Assembly (NCBI GenBank): GCA_948602995.1
Contig: CAPEBR010000005.1
Coordinates: 1 to 64,000, forward strand
DNA from: an uncultured Dorea sp.
GTDB lineage: Bacteria > Bacillota > Clostridia > Lachnospirales > Lachnospiraceae
Direction: 5' to 3'
DNA: 64,000 nucleotides
Below the pieces are notes generated by a model, which was not told where the DNA came from, made no database searches, and worked only from the letters and a program-made list of their open reading frames with translations. The translations under genes were made by a program, and so were the position numbers. Below, in pieces: positions 41,388 through 49,698 of this stretch (its first letter is position 1; each line of letters begins with the position of its first letter).

Positions 41388-42715
41388 AGCGTTTGTCCTC
41401 CCTCTTTCCTGATAAACTTAAGCCATTCCTTAATCTCTTTTTCTTTTCCGTTATCGCCGGGTTCATAGAAGACTTCCCCTCTGATCTCCTCCGGCAGATA
41501 CTGCTGCTGCACATAGTGGTTCGGATAATCATGGGCATATTTATACCCCGCGCCATGGCCAAGCTTTCCGGCTCCTTTATAGTGGGCGTCCTGAAGATGG
41601 GCAGGAACAGTTGTTCTCCTGCTCTTTACATTCCCCATGGCGGAACTAATGGCATTTACCGCCGAATTGCTCTTGGGAGCAGACGCCACATAAAGTACCG
41701 CCTGGGAGAGGATGATCTGCGCCTCCGGCATCCCGATCCGCTCCACCGCCTGAGCCGCAGATACCGCCACCGTCAGCGCCATAGGATCTGCGTTCCCCAC
41801 ATCCTCGGCGGCGCAGATCATAATCCGCCTGGAGATAAATTTGACATCCTCCCCCGCGTAGAGCATCTTTGCCAGATAATATACCGCCGCATCCGGGTCA
41901 GAGCCCCGCATGCTCTTGATGAATGCGGAAATCGTATCATAGTGGTTGTCCCCGGTCTTATCGTAGCGGACCACCCGCTTCTGAATACACTCTGATGCGA
42001 CATCAAGAGTAATATGAATTTTCCCGTCAGCGCTGCGCTCTGTCGTAAGAACTCCCAGTTCGAGGGCATTCAGGGCATTTCTTGCATCACCGCCTGAAAT
42101 ATCCGAAAGGAACTCCAGGGCGTCCTCCTCGATCACCGCCTGATAGCTTCCCATTCCCTTTTCCACATCACTGACCGCACGTTTAAGAAGCGTCTTAATG
42201 TCCTCCTGATCAAGTGGATGCAGTTCAAAGATGCTGGAGCGGGATATGAGCGCCCCGTTCACTTCAAAATAAGGATTCTCTGTGGTTGCCCCGATCAGAA
42301 TGACCGTCCCGTCTTCCACAAAGGGAAGAAGATAGTCCTGCTGTCCCTTGTTAAATCTATGGATCTCGTCCACAAATAAAATGGTTCTCTTCTGATACAT
42401 GCCGAGCGTGTCTTTTGCCTTCTTTACGACTTCCTCCATATCCTTTTTTCCCGCCACTGTGGCGTTAATCTGGGTAAACTTTGCACTGGTGGTATGGGCG
42501 ATTACCTTAGCGAGTGTGGTCTTCCCTGTTCCGGGAGGCCCGTAAAATATGACTGAGCTTAGCTTGTCCGCCTTGATTGCGCGGTAGAGAAGCTTTCCCT
42601 TCCCGATAATATGCTGCTGCCCCACTACCTCTTCAAGCGTGGCTGGCCTGAGTCTTGACGCAAGCGGAGATTCCCGCTCCATGTTTTTTTCTCTTGCATA
42701 TTCAAACAGATCCAT
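41384..42715 (-). CDS. rarA: Replication-associated recombination protein A (AAA ATPase)
   Basis: RarA/MgsA is a clamp-loader-like AAA ATPase that acts at stalled replication forks. The start MDLFEYAREKNMERESPLASRLRP and EEVVGQQHIIG are typical. Walker A is GPPGTGKTT, Walker B is LFVDEIHRFNK, and sensor regions include GATTENPYFEVN. The C-terminal oligomerisation part has SMRGSDPDAAVYYLAKML and EDVGNADPMAL. The length (443) is normal. An open frame runs upstream to 43021, but AGGAGG before 42715 and the family N-terminus fix the start. Confidence 0.96.
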   Translation of the reverse strand: MDLFEYAREKNMERESPLASRLRPATLEEVVGQQHIIGKGKLLYRAIKADKLSSVIFYGPPGTGKTTLAKVIAHTTSAKFTQINATVAGKKDMEEVVKKAKDTLGMYQKRTILFVDEIHRFNKGQQDYLLPFVEDGTVILIGATTENPYFEVNGALISRSSIFELHPLDQEDIKTLLKRAVSDVEKGMGSYQAVIEEDALEFLSDISGGDARNALNALELGVLTTERSADGKIHITLDVASECIQKRVVRYDKTGDNHYDTISAFIKSMRGSDPDAAVYYLAKMLYAGEDVKFISRRIMICAAEDVGNADPMALTVAVSAAQAVERIGMPEAQIILSQAVLYVASAPKSNSAVNAISSAMGNVKSRRTTVPAHLQDAHYKGAGKLGHGAGYKYAHDYPNHYVQQQYLPEEIRGEVFYEPGDNGKEKEIKEWLKFIRKEGGQTL

Positions 42716-42734
42716 GTCCTTTTTCCTCCTTACT

Positions 42735-42792
42735 GGTAACTGTCCACTACCTTCACAGGTCTGCGCAGCAGATGCGCAGACCTGCTGAATCA
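42735..42792. repeat. Fragment of repeat family A
   Basis: GGTAACTGTCCACT is followed by a stem GGTCTGCGCA facing TGCGCAGACC (42758-42783), matching the right-hand hairpin of the family A repeat. It lies between rarA and tcdA. Confidence 0.7.
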
Positions 42793-42798
42793 TTACAC

Positions 42799-43530
42799 TT
42801 ATTTGTCCTTTATCATATCCCTGACTGCCTCTCCTGCAATGAGCAGCCCCGCCACAGGCGGCACGAAGGAGATGCTTCCCGGAAGGGGACGCGCCTGCCT
42901 TTCCTCCCTGCCTGCGCCCCCTGTGGATGCACTGACGGGAACCTCTTTGGAATACAGCACCTTCAGGTGCTCTATCCCCCTTTTTTTCAATTCCCGCCGC
43001 ATGACGCGGCAGAGGGGGCACACGGAAGTCTCACTCAGGTCTGCAATCTCAAAAAGCTCCCCGTAAAGCTTATTGCCTGTTCCCATACAGCTGATCACCG
43101 GCACGCCGTACTCCTCTGCCTTCTGTACAATGGCCAGCTTCGCCGTCACCGTATCTACAGCATCAATCACATAATCCGGCCTTTCTGTAAAGATCTCATC
43201 TATATTGTCCGGGAGTACAAAAGTTTCGTGTGTCATTACCGCCACCTCCGGGCTGATATCTGCGATAATCCGTTTCATTACCGCCGTCTTATACTCTCCC
43301 ACCGTACTGTGGAACGCCACACACTGGCGGTTTATATTCGAAAGGGAAACAGTATCCGGATCCACCAGTATCAGCTTTCCGATGCTGCACCTTGCCAGCG
43401 CTTCGACGCAGTGGGAGCCCACTCCTCCCAACCCGAACACAAGAACTGAAGCGCTCTTAAGCCTTCGTATTCCCTCTTCCCCGATCAGAAGCTCTGTTCT
43501 TGAAAATTCATGCTCCATCATCCTGTCCAC
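42799..43530 (-). CDS. tcdA: tRNA threonylcarbamoyladenosine dehydratase
   Basis: This ThiF/E1-like enzyme closes t6A to cyclic t6A at position 37 of ANN-decoding tRNAs. It begins with FSRTELLIGEEGIRRL, a nucleotide-binding GLGGVGSHCVEALAR, and VDPDTVSLSNINRQ with the conserved Asp and Arg. VIDAVDTVTAKLAI and the C-terminal PGSISFVPPVAGLLIAGEAVRD follow. A CPLC pair may bind structural zinc. The GTG at 43530 with AAAGGAG five bases before it is taken; an ATG at 43521 is possible. It stands between rarA and a deacetylase gene. Confidence 0.92.
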   Translation of the reverse strand: MDRMMEHEFSRTELLIGEEGIRRLKSASVLVFGLGGVGSHCVEALARCSIGKLILVDPDTVSLSNINRQCVAFHSTVGEYKTAVMKRIIADISPEVAVMTHETFVLPDNIDEIFTERPDYVIDAVDTVTAKLAIVQKAEEYGVPVISCMGTGNKLYGELFEIADLSETSVCPLCRVMRRELKKRGIEHLKVLYSKEVPVSASTGGAGREERQARPLPGSISFVPPVAGLLIAGEAVRDMIKDK

Positions 43531-43613
43531 TTCCTCTCCTTTGTATTTCCAGTATAACGAACCATTCAGAATGTCTGTACCTGCACAGACCGCAGGAAAC
43601 CAGGCAGTTGCAT

Positions 43614-44363
43614 TTAGTCCAGAATCATCTCATCGACTGTCACGAATTCAAACCCTTCCTTTGTAAGGATGTCAATAATCCTGAGGGCGGCATCTACTGA
43701 GGAATCGTAGCAGTCGTGCAATAGAATAATATCACCTTCTGAGGCTTCCGTCACTACTTTATTTACAATTTCATCTACATTTTCCGTTGTCCAGTCAAGA
43801 GGATCCACGGACCACATGACTGGCAGAACCTCCATTGCAAGCTCCAGATCCTTCTGCCATACGCCAAAAGGTGGTCTTACATATTTTACATGCTCCCCGG
43901 TAACCTCACAGATCACCCGGTCTGTCTCATTAATCTCGGAGGCAGCTTCCTCATCCGATAGTTTTGTAATGTCCACATGGTGGTAGGTGTGATTTCCGAT
44001 TACATGCCCCTCATCATAAATGCGCTTTACCAGCTCCTTATTTTCTGCCGCATATTCCCCAATCAGAAAAAAGGTTGCTTTCACCTTTCTCTCCTTCAGC
44101 CCGTCTAAAAGCCTTCCCGTACAGGCAGCGCTTGGCCCGTCGTCAAAGGTAATGGCTATTTTCGGCAGCTCCATGCCATAACCGGATTCTGAAGCCTCTG
44201 CTTTCCCGGCTGTCTCCTTTTCCTTTTGACCCTGTCCCGGTTTTTCTGCAGATACGCCTTGAAAAGGCATGCCGCCAAAGACTGCATACCCCGCAAAAAA
44301 GCTTATCATCATAAAAATTCCACATAATATCTTCACTTCATGAAGCCATTTCCGCCCATTCAA
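43614..44363 (-). CDS. Polysaccharide deacetylase, membrane anchored
   Basis: This is an extracellular NodB-homology deacetylase, probably acting on peptidoglycan N-acetyl groups. A hydrophobic N-terminal segment (ILCGIFMMISFFAGYAVFGG) is followed by a charged linker and the five NodB motifs: TFDDGPS (motif 1), HTYHHVD (motif 2, metal His), RPPFGVW (motif 3), DPLDWTTEN (motif 4) and ILLHDCYD (motif 5). The family includes PdaA/PdaB spore cortex deacetylases and PgdA. The start codon is uncertain because no strong ribosome binding site is seen. Confidence 0.9.
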   Translation of the reverse strand: MNGRKWLHEVKILCGIFMMISFFAGYAVFGGMPFQGVSAEKPGQGQKEKETAGKAEASESGYGMELPKIAITFDDGPSAACTGRLLDGLKERKVKATFFLIGEYAAENKELVKRIYDEGHVIGNHTYHHVDITKLSDEEAASEINETDRVICEVTGEHVKYVRPPFGVWQKDLELAMEVLPVMWSVDPLDWTTENVDEIVNKVVTEASEGDIILLHDCYDSSVDAALRIIDILTKEGFEFVTVDEMILD

Positions 44364-44429
44364 TAATCTGACCCGCCATACTATTATTTTTTAATATATA
44401 TGAAAAGCTTCATGTAAGTATGTTTATCA

Positions 44430-44458
44430 TTGAAATATAATGACCTCCATGCTATAAT
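44430..44458 (+). promoter_or_regulatory. Promoter of the MATE exporter gene
   Basis: TTGAAA (44430-44435), a 17-bp spacer and TATAAT (44453-44458) lie about 60 bp before the start codon. Confidence 0.75.
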
Positions 44459-44521
44459 ACCTCTTGCACTTTGAGAAAGTCAAAACTATATTTTTTACAT
44501 AATCATACAGGAGGAAAACAT

Positions 44522-45883
44522 ATGACAGAACAAAAAGAAAATAAGATGGGCGTCATGCCCGTCCCCAGACTATTAATTACCATGTCGCTTCCTATGATGC
44601 TGTCCATGCTGGTGCAGGCACTTTATAATATCGTTGACAGCATGTTTGTTGCAAAATTAAGCGAAGAAGCCCTGACTGCGGTCTCTCTTGCATTCCCGGT
44701 ACAGACTCTGATGATCTCCATATCTTCTGGTACAGGTGTCGGCATCAACGCATTGCTGTCAAGAAGCCTGGGAGAAAAAAACTTCCAGAGTGCAGACCGA
44801 GCGGCAAATAACGGACTTTTTCTTGCAATTGTAAGCTGCATTGTCTTTGCTGTACTTGGAGGATTCGGTTCCAGGCTTTTTTTCACCCTGCAGACTGATA
44901 ACCCCGAAATTGTAAAATACGGGACGCAGTATCTGTCCATCATTACGATTTTCTGTGCGGGTATTTTCTTACAGATTACTTTTGAACGGCTGATGCAGTC
45001 TACAGGCAAGACCTTTTATAACATGGTTACACAGGGACTGGGGGCAATCATTAATATCATTCTTGACCCGATTATGATTTTCGGATTATTCGGCTTCCCG
45101 AGACTGGAAGTTGCCGGGGCAGCCATTGCCACCATAACCGGACAGATCATTGCTGTCTGTCTCTCCATATTTTTTAATCAGACACGTAATAAGGAAATCC
45201 ATGTAAGCATACGGCATTTCAAACCTCATAAGGGAACAATCCTTACCATATACAAAGTCGGGCTTCCCTCTATTGTTATGCAGTCCATCGGCTCTGTCAT
45301 GACCTTCGGAATGAATAAGATCCTGCTCATGTTCTCTTCCACCGCAGCTGCGGTATTTGGCGTATACTTTAAGCTTCAAAGCTTTATCTTCATGCCCGTA
45401 TTCGGACTGAACAACGGGATGACGCCGATTATTGCCTATAATTACGGCGCAAGGAAGAAAAAGAGGATTACCGATACAATTCGTCTCAGCATGGCAATCT
45501 CTGTATCCATTATGGTCGTCGGTCTTTTGTTGTTCCAGTCCGGCGCAGGCTTCCTTCTTAAGAACCTGTTTGATGCCTCGGACAATATGCTTTCCATCGG
45601 GATACCGGCTCTGCGGATCATAAGCATCCATTTCCCGGTTGCAGGCTTCTGTATTATTGCAGGAAGTGTCTTTCAGGCACTTGGAAACGGTGTGTACAGC
45701 CTGATTACCTCTGCCACAAGACAGCTGATTGTACTGCTTCCGGTTGCTTTTGCATTCGCTTCCCTGTTTGGCCTGTCTGCCGTATGGTGGGCATTCCCGA
45801 TCGCAGAGGCTGCATCCCTGATCCTCTCAGCCATACTTCTGAAAAGGATTTACAGATTACAGGTAAAACCTCTTGATAATTAA
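44522..45883 (+). CDS. MATE-family multidrug/cation exporter
   Basis: This 453-residue protein has twelve hydrophobic helices in two related halves, as in MATE transporters that export drugs or metabolites against Na+ or H+. The start MGVMPVPRLLITMSLPMMLSMLVQALYNIVDSMFVAKLSEEALTAV is typical, as is the mid-part FGVYFKLQSFIFMPVFGLNNGMTPIIAYNYGA. AGGAGG lies eight bases before the ATG at 44522. It is a single-gene unit with its own promoter and terminator. Substrate unknown. Confidence 0.93.
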   Translation: MTEQKENKMGVMPVPRLLITMSLPMMLSMLVQALYNIVDSMFVAKLSEEALTAVSLAFPVQTLMISISSGTGVGINALLSRSLGEKNFQSADRAANNGLFLAIVSCIVFAVLGGFGSRLFFTLQTDNPEIVKYGTQYLSIITIFCAGIFLQITFERLMQSTGKTFYNMVTQGLGAIINIILDPIMIFGLFGFPRLEVAGAAIATITGQIIAVCLSIFFNQTRNKEIHVSIRHFKPHKGTILTIYKVGLPSIVMQSIGSVMTFGMNKILLMFSSTAAAVFGVYFKLQSFIFMPVFGLNNGMTPIIAYNYGARKKKRITDTIRLSMAISVSIMVVGLLLFQSGAGFLLKNLFDASDNMLSIGIPALRIISIHFPVAGFCIIAGSVFQALGNGVYSLITSATRQLIVLLPVAFAFASLFGLSAVWWAFPIAEAASLILSAILLKRIYRLQVKPLDN

Positions 45884-45942
45884 TGTTAGTATACATAAAT
45901 CTTGTGATACAGGGGAACGAGGCTCCCTATATCATAAAAAAA

Positions 45943-45979
45943 GGGAACTCACGCCATTGATCCGATGGCGTGAGTTCCC
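45943..45979. terminator. Bidirectional terminator after the MATE gene
   Basis: GGGAACTCACGCCAT pairs perfectly with ATGGCGTGAGTTCCC around a seven-base loop. It is followed by CTTCTTT on the plus strand and by a run of seven U on the minus strand, where the flavin reductase gene ends. Confidence 0.9.
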
Positions 45980-45986
45980 CTTCTTT

Positions 45987-46029
45987 AGAGCGTGTCTGAA
46001 AATTCATTCCTACAATCTGCCGCCCCACA
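45987..46029. repeat. Truncated end of MITE-like repeat family C
   Basis: AGAGCGTGTCTGAAAATTCA and the following CAATCTGCCGCCCCAC match one end of the complete elements at 49529-49695 and 59137-59302. The rest is missing. Confidence 0.8.
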
Positions 46030-46034
46030 CTTTT

Positions 46035-46598
46035 TTATTTCTTTACACTAAATCCGAATCTCCCCAACTCTTTCCCAAGGGTAAAATATTCTCCATGTGA
46101 ATATGCAAGAAGCCCCGAAGCATTCAGTTCAAACTTTCCGTCCTTCTTCATATATCTTTCGTCCGCCTGTACTGCCAGAACCTCTGCAAGAAACATATGG
46201 TGCGACCCCAGTTCCTTTATCTCGCACACCTTACATTCAAGATTTACCGGGCTTTCCTGGATCACCGGTGCATACTGAAGCTTCTGTGCCTTTCCCCTGG
46301 TCAGTCCTGTCTCTTTCCATTTGTCCACGTCTCTTCCGGAGCGGACCCCGCACCAGTCTGTGGCACGGGCAAGCTTCTCTGTCGTAAGATTCACGGCAAA
46401 TTCTCCGCTTTCCTTAAGCATGTGATAAGAATACCTCTCGGGCCTTACCGAGATATAGATCATGGCAGGATTCGTACACACAGTTCCTGTCCATGCAACC
46501 GTAATGATATTGTCATTTCCTGCAAGGTCTGCTGTACTTACCATAACTGCCGGCAGCGGATAAAGCATATTACCCGGCTTCCATAACTGTTTTCCCAT
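46035..46598 (-). CDS. Flavin reductase-like FMN-binding protein
   Basis: This 187-residue protein has the flavin-reductase split-barrel fold. Features include LYPLPAVMVSTADLAGNDNIITVAWTGTVCTNPAMIYISVRPERYSYHMLKESGEFAVNLT, matching the FMN-binding part of the family. EVLAVQADERY and LLAYSHGEYFTLG close the domain. Such proteins use FMN and NAD(P)H, but many anaerobe members are uncharacterised flavoredoxin-like electron carriers. AAAGGAG lies before the ATG. It is separate from the pyrophosphatase gene by 32 bp. Confidence 0.9.
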   Translation of the reverse strand: MGKQLWKPGNMLYPLPAVMVSTADLAGNDNIITVAWTGTVCTNPAMIYISVRPERYSYHMLKESGEFAVNLTTEKLARATDWCGVRSGRDVDKWKETGLTRGKAQKLQYAPVIQESPVNLECKVCEIKELGSHHMFLAEVLAVQADERYMKKDGKFELNASGLLAYSHGEYFTLGKELGRFGFSVKK

Positions 46599-46630
46599 AG
46601 GATCTCCTTTCCTGTCTTTGTTTTTATCCT

Positions 46631-48328
46631 CTATTGCTGCAGTGTCGCCACAAGGGCAGGAATCAGCTGCTTCTTCCTTGACACAACACCCTTTAACACT
46701 ATCTTCTCTGCATTTTCAGGGATGTCAAAGGCATCTGCAATGTGTGCCCTCGCCCCGGCGCCGCAGCAGAGAAGCTCTGTGGATTCATCCAGAATATCTG
46801 TCAGCATAAAATAAATCATATGAAGCTTGTTCTCTGTCAGAACTTTCGGAAGATGCTCCGAAAGCGTTTCTTTAATCTCCTCCAGCTCCTCCTTATTCAT
46901 GGAATTAATCTGTCCAACCCCGAATACCGTATCATTTACTGTAAACTGCTTAAAATCCTGGAAGCATATCTCCTCTGCGCTCTTTCCCTTCAGGCTGCTT
47001 CCTGCATTAAACATCTCCTTTGCCATTTCCTCCAGGTCGATCTCTGCCATCTTTGCAAGCTTTCTGGCTGTCTTTTCATCAAGCGGCGTGCATGTGGGGG
47101 AGCGGAATAAAAGGGTATCGGAAATGATTGCCGCACAGAGAAGCCCGGCAATCTTCTTCGGGATCTTGACATCCGCCTCCTCATACATCTGAAAGACAAT
47201 GGTAGCCGTACAGCCCACCGGCTGGTTTCTGAAAAAGACCGGTCCCATGGTCTCAATATTGCCCAGTCTGTGGTGGTCAATAATCTCTACGATCTCTGCC
47301 TCCTCGATTCCATCCACTGCCTGGGACTTCTCATTGTGATCCACCAGAATGACCTTCTTCTTACTGGAATTCATGAAACGGCGTCTGGAGATAAATCCTT
47401 TAAACCGCCCGTGCCGGTCCAGTATGGGGAAATCCCGGTATTTTTTCTTGGTCATAACCTCTTTAATATCGTCCACGTAGTCATTCATCTGAAATGTAGT
47501 AAGGGGACCCTTTGTCATAAAATATTTTACAGGAATGCTCTGATTAATCAGGCGGACTGCCGTAAATGTATCATAGGGGGTCTGAATCACAACTATGCTC
47601 TGCTCCTCCGCCCTCTTTAAGAGCTCATCCGGAACCTCGGCGCCATGGCATACAACAAGGCATCCCGCATCAATATCCACAGCACATGCCTGGGCATCAT
47701 ACCGGTTTCCTACAATCACCAGGTCATCCTTATGAATAAACTCCTCCATAACATCTGAGCTGGACGCCCCGATCGTAACCTTCCCCTTTGAAAATTGTCC
47801 ATGCTCATTTCCTACAAGCATGGTTCCGTTAAGCGTCTTTAAGATGTTCCTGTACTGAGTCTTTGCCTCGGACAAGATATGATTATCATGGACATCCATG
47901 TAGGACATGGCAATATCTCCTGTGGTAATCACACCCAGGAGCTCTCCGTCTTTTACTACCGGGATAGTCTTTACCTGGTGCTCCCCCATCTTGCCCCAGA
48001 CTTCCTTGATTGAAACATTCGGATCCACTCCTTCAATCTTATGTATGTCAATATCCTTTATCTGCAGTTTAACATTAGACAAAAGGGACGGGGGATCCGT
48101 CTTAAACCGCTTCAATACGTAAGAGGTCTCCTCATTGATCTGGCCGGCTCTTCTCGCCTCATATACATTTCCTGTTATCTTATGCTTCAGTGCGGCATAT
48201 GCAATGGCGGAACAGATGGAATCCGTATCCGGATTCTTATGCCCCACAACATACACTTTGCCGGACGCATGCTGCCCCACCGGAGGGGTCTGAACGGCGT
48301 TCTGTGCTTTTTCTGCTTTTTTTCCCAT
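46631..48328 (-). CDS. Mn-dependent inorganic pyrophosphatase with CBS and DRTGG domains
   Basis: This is a family II (DHH) inorganic pyrophosphatase with a regulatory insert, a form known from Clostridia in which CBS domains bind AMP, ADP or Ap4A. The catalytic DHH part has VGHKNPDTDSICSA and IIDHHRLGN, and the DHHA2 part has RKKQLIPAL near the end. Between the first DHH motif and the rest lie a first CBS (SIKEVWGKMGEHQVKTIPVV), a DRTGG-like segment (about 190-265) and a second CBS (VMTKKKYRDFPILDRHGRFKG). At 565 residues the length fits this type. Activity is probably controlled by adenine nucleotides. Confidence 0.93.
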   Translation of the reverse strand: MGKKAEKAQNAVQTPPVGQHASGKVYVVGHKNPDTDSICSAIAYAALKHKITGNVYEARRAGQINEETSYVLKRFKTDPPSLLSNVKLQIKDIDIHKIEGVDPNVSIKEVWGKMGEHQVKTIPVVKDGELLGVITTGDIAMSYMDVHDNHILSEAKTQYRNILKTLNGTMLVGNEHGQFSKGKVTIGASSSDVMEEFIHKDDLVIVGNRYDAQACAVDIDAGCLVVCHGAEVPDELLKRAEEQSIVVIQTPYDTFTAVRLINQSIPVKYFMTKGPLTTFQMNDYVDDIKEVMTKKKYRDFPILDRHGRFKGFISRRRFMNSSKKKVILVDHNEKSQAVDGIEEAEIVEIIDHHRLGNIETMGPVFFRNQPVGCTATIVFQMYEEADVKIPKKIAGLLCAAIISDTLLFRSPTCTPLDEKTARKLAKMAEIDLEEMAKEMFNAGSSLKGKSAEEICFQDFKQFTVNDTVFGVGQINSMNKEELEEIKETLSEHLPKVLTENKLHMIYFMLTDILDESTELLCCGAGARAHIADAFDIPENAEKIVLKGVVSRKKQLIPALVATLQQ

Positions 48329-48453
48329 AATCTCTCACCTCAAAATTCAGTTCCTGTGTCCGCCGGAAAGCTTCCACGGACCACTCTTTAAATTTAGATT
48401 GCCATCTTTTTATACTTTCGTCAACCTTAATTTCAAAAAACTCTATATTTTTC

Positions 48454-48483
48454 TTGGAATAGGAGGTACTTTTATGATATACT
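48454..48483 (+). promoter_or_regulatory. Promoter of the S1-domain gene
   Basis: TTGGAA (48454-48459), an 18-bp spacer and TATACT (48478-48483) precede the gene by about 75 bp. Confidence 0.6.
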
Positions 48484-48560
48484 AGCTTACGTGGACGGAA
48501 GGCTCAAACATTCAGCTGACTCCGTATACCAATCAGTTTAGGATTAGGAAGGGATTTACT

Positions 48561-49259
48561 ATGAGTGAAGAATTATTACGAGAAGAGACACAGGCGGAGG
48601 CTTCTGCCGAAGAGGTGACAATGGCAGATTTGGAAGAGCATTTTGACGATGCGAATCCATGGAATGTTGTTCAGTCCTATTGGGAGAAGAAAACAGTTCT
48701 TCCTGTTAAGGTGGAAGGAATCGTGAACGGCGGGGCGATCGCCATGGTAGAGGGGCTCCGGGGATTTATCCCGGCTTCAAAGCTGTCCCTGTCTTACATT
48801 GAGGATTTAGAGACATATCTCCTCAAAGACATTGAGGTGCAGGTGATTGACGTTGACCAGGCAAATGGCCGTCTCGTCCTGTCTGCACGCGAGATTCTGA
48901 AAGAAAAAGAGAGAAGGGCACTTGCGGAAAAGATCGCAAACGTTCAGATTGGAAGTGTAACAACGGGTAAGGTTGAGTCACTTCAGAATTATGGTGCATT
49001 TATTCGTCTGGAGGACGGGCTTTCTGGCCTGGTTCATGTGTCGCAGATCAGTCAGAAGCGTGTAAAGGCTCCTAAGGATGTGCTTAAGATCGGGGACGAG
49101 GTATCTGTTAAGATTATTGGCGTGAAGGACGGGAAGATCAGTCTGAGCATGAAGGCGCTTGAAGAGGTGCCGGAAGAGCCTGTTGAGAAGATTGAGTATC
49201 CGAAGTCTGAGCGCGTGGGAACCAGTCTTGGGGATCTCTTTAAGAATATTAAGCTGTAG
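48561..49259 (+). CDS. S1 RNA-binding domain protein (ribosomal S1-like)
   Basis: This 232-residue protein has two S1 RNA-binding domains. The first (about 45-120, VLPVKVEGIVNGGAIAMVEGLRGFIPASKLS) is diverged. The second (about 128-205, GSVTTGKVESLQNYGAFIRLEDGLSGLVHVSQIS and GDEVSVKIIGVKDGKISLSMK) is canonical. The N-terminus is acidic. Low-GC bacteria carry such short S1 homologues in place of the long E. coli protein; the role in translation or RNA turnover is not settled. GGAAGGG precedes the ATG. A structured RNA-like element follows within 25 bp. Confidence 0.9.
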   Translation: MSEELLREETQAEASAEEVTMADLEEHFDDANPWNVVQSYWEKKTVLPVKVEGIVNGGAIAMVEGLRGFIPASKLSLSYIEDLETYLLKDIEVQVIDVDQANGRLVLSAREILKEKERRALAEKIANVQIGSVTTGKVESLQNYGAFIRLEDGLSGLVHVSQISQKRVKAPKDVLKIGDEVSVKIIGVKDGKISLSMKALEEVPEEPVEKIEYPKSERVGTSLGDLFKNIKL

Positions 49260-49280
49260 AGGCTGTGGGGAAATGAGGAC

Positions 49281-49461
49281 GCAGGGATGAACACCCCTGT
49301 ATTCCATTCAAACGGGGCAAAGCTACGGTGAACTAACTGTTAACTGCAACCAAGGCGTTCGGGAATGCCCTCACGCCTAAGTTTCCATAAACAGTGGATT
49401 TCACCTCCGCAAAGGACGCCCTTGATTGTTTTCATTGGAATACAGGGGTGTCCGTCCCTGC
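49281..49461 (+). ncRNA. Highly structured RNA-like element, candidate HEARO/omega RNA
   Basis: A long outer stem joins 49281-49308 and 49434-49461, with only a few mismatches. Nested inside are GGTGAA (49327-49332) with TTCACC (49400-49405), ACTGTT (49336-49341) with AACAGT (49390-49395), and GGCGT (49354-49358) with ACGCC (49373-49377), which encloses GGG/CCC. The outer stem is followed by TTTTTT, so it could also end transcription of the S1 gene. The GGGGCAAAGCTACGGTGAAC block reminds me of HEARO RNAs, the omega RNAs of IscB transposons. There is no iscB or tnpB nearby. Identity is tentative. Confidence 0.5.
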
Positions 49462-49528
49462 TGTTTTTTGGCTGCACTACTCTCGTTGTCTCTATGGGTG
49501 TGGAAATGAGAAATCATCAGTTGTCGTT

Positions 49529-49695
49529 CTAGTAGCGTGTTTGAAAATTCATTCCCACAATCTGCCGCCCCACTTTACACCAGATTTTATGCTGAATTTA
49601 GTCAATGTAGCCCGCTACACCTCCTAAATCCAGCATAAAATCTGATGCAAACTGGGACGACATCTTGCAGAAAGCAATTTTCAAACACGCTCTAG
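49529..49695. mobile_element. MITE-like repeat family C, complete copy
   Basis: This 167-bp element is bounded by CTAG and long inverted termini, GTAGCGTGTTTGAAAATT and AATTTTCAAACACGCTCTAG. A second internal inverted repeat lies around CAGATTTTATGCTG and CAGCATAAAATCTG. It encodes no protein. A second complete copy in the opposite orientation is at 59137-59302. Small size, inverted ends and palindromic interior fit a non-autonomous transposon; no transposase is in the window. Confidence 0.85.
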
Positions 49696-49698
49696 TTG

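Noticed and set aside
42716..43021. N-terminal extension of rarA by 102 residues
   Set aside because: The extra sequence overlaps the 3' part of tcdA in another frame and is not family-like; AGGAGG precedes the ATG at 42715.
49394..49627. Small open frame in the structured region after the S1 gene
   Set aside because: It has no ribosome binding site and crosses both the structured RNA-like element and the MITE.
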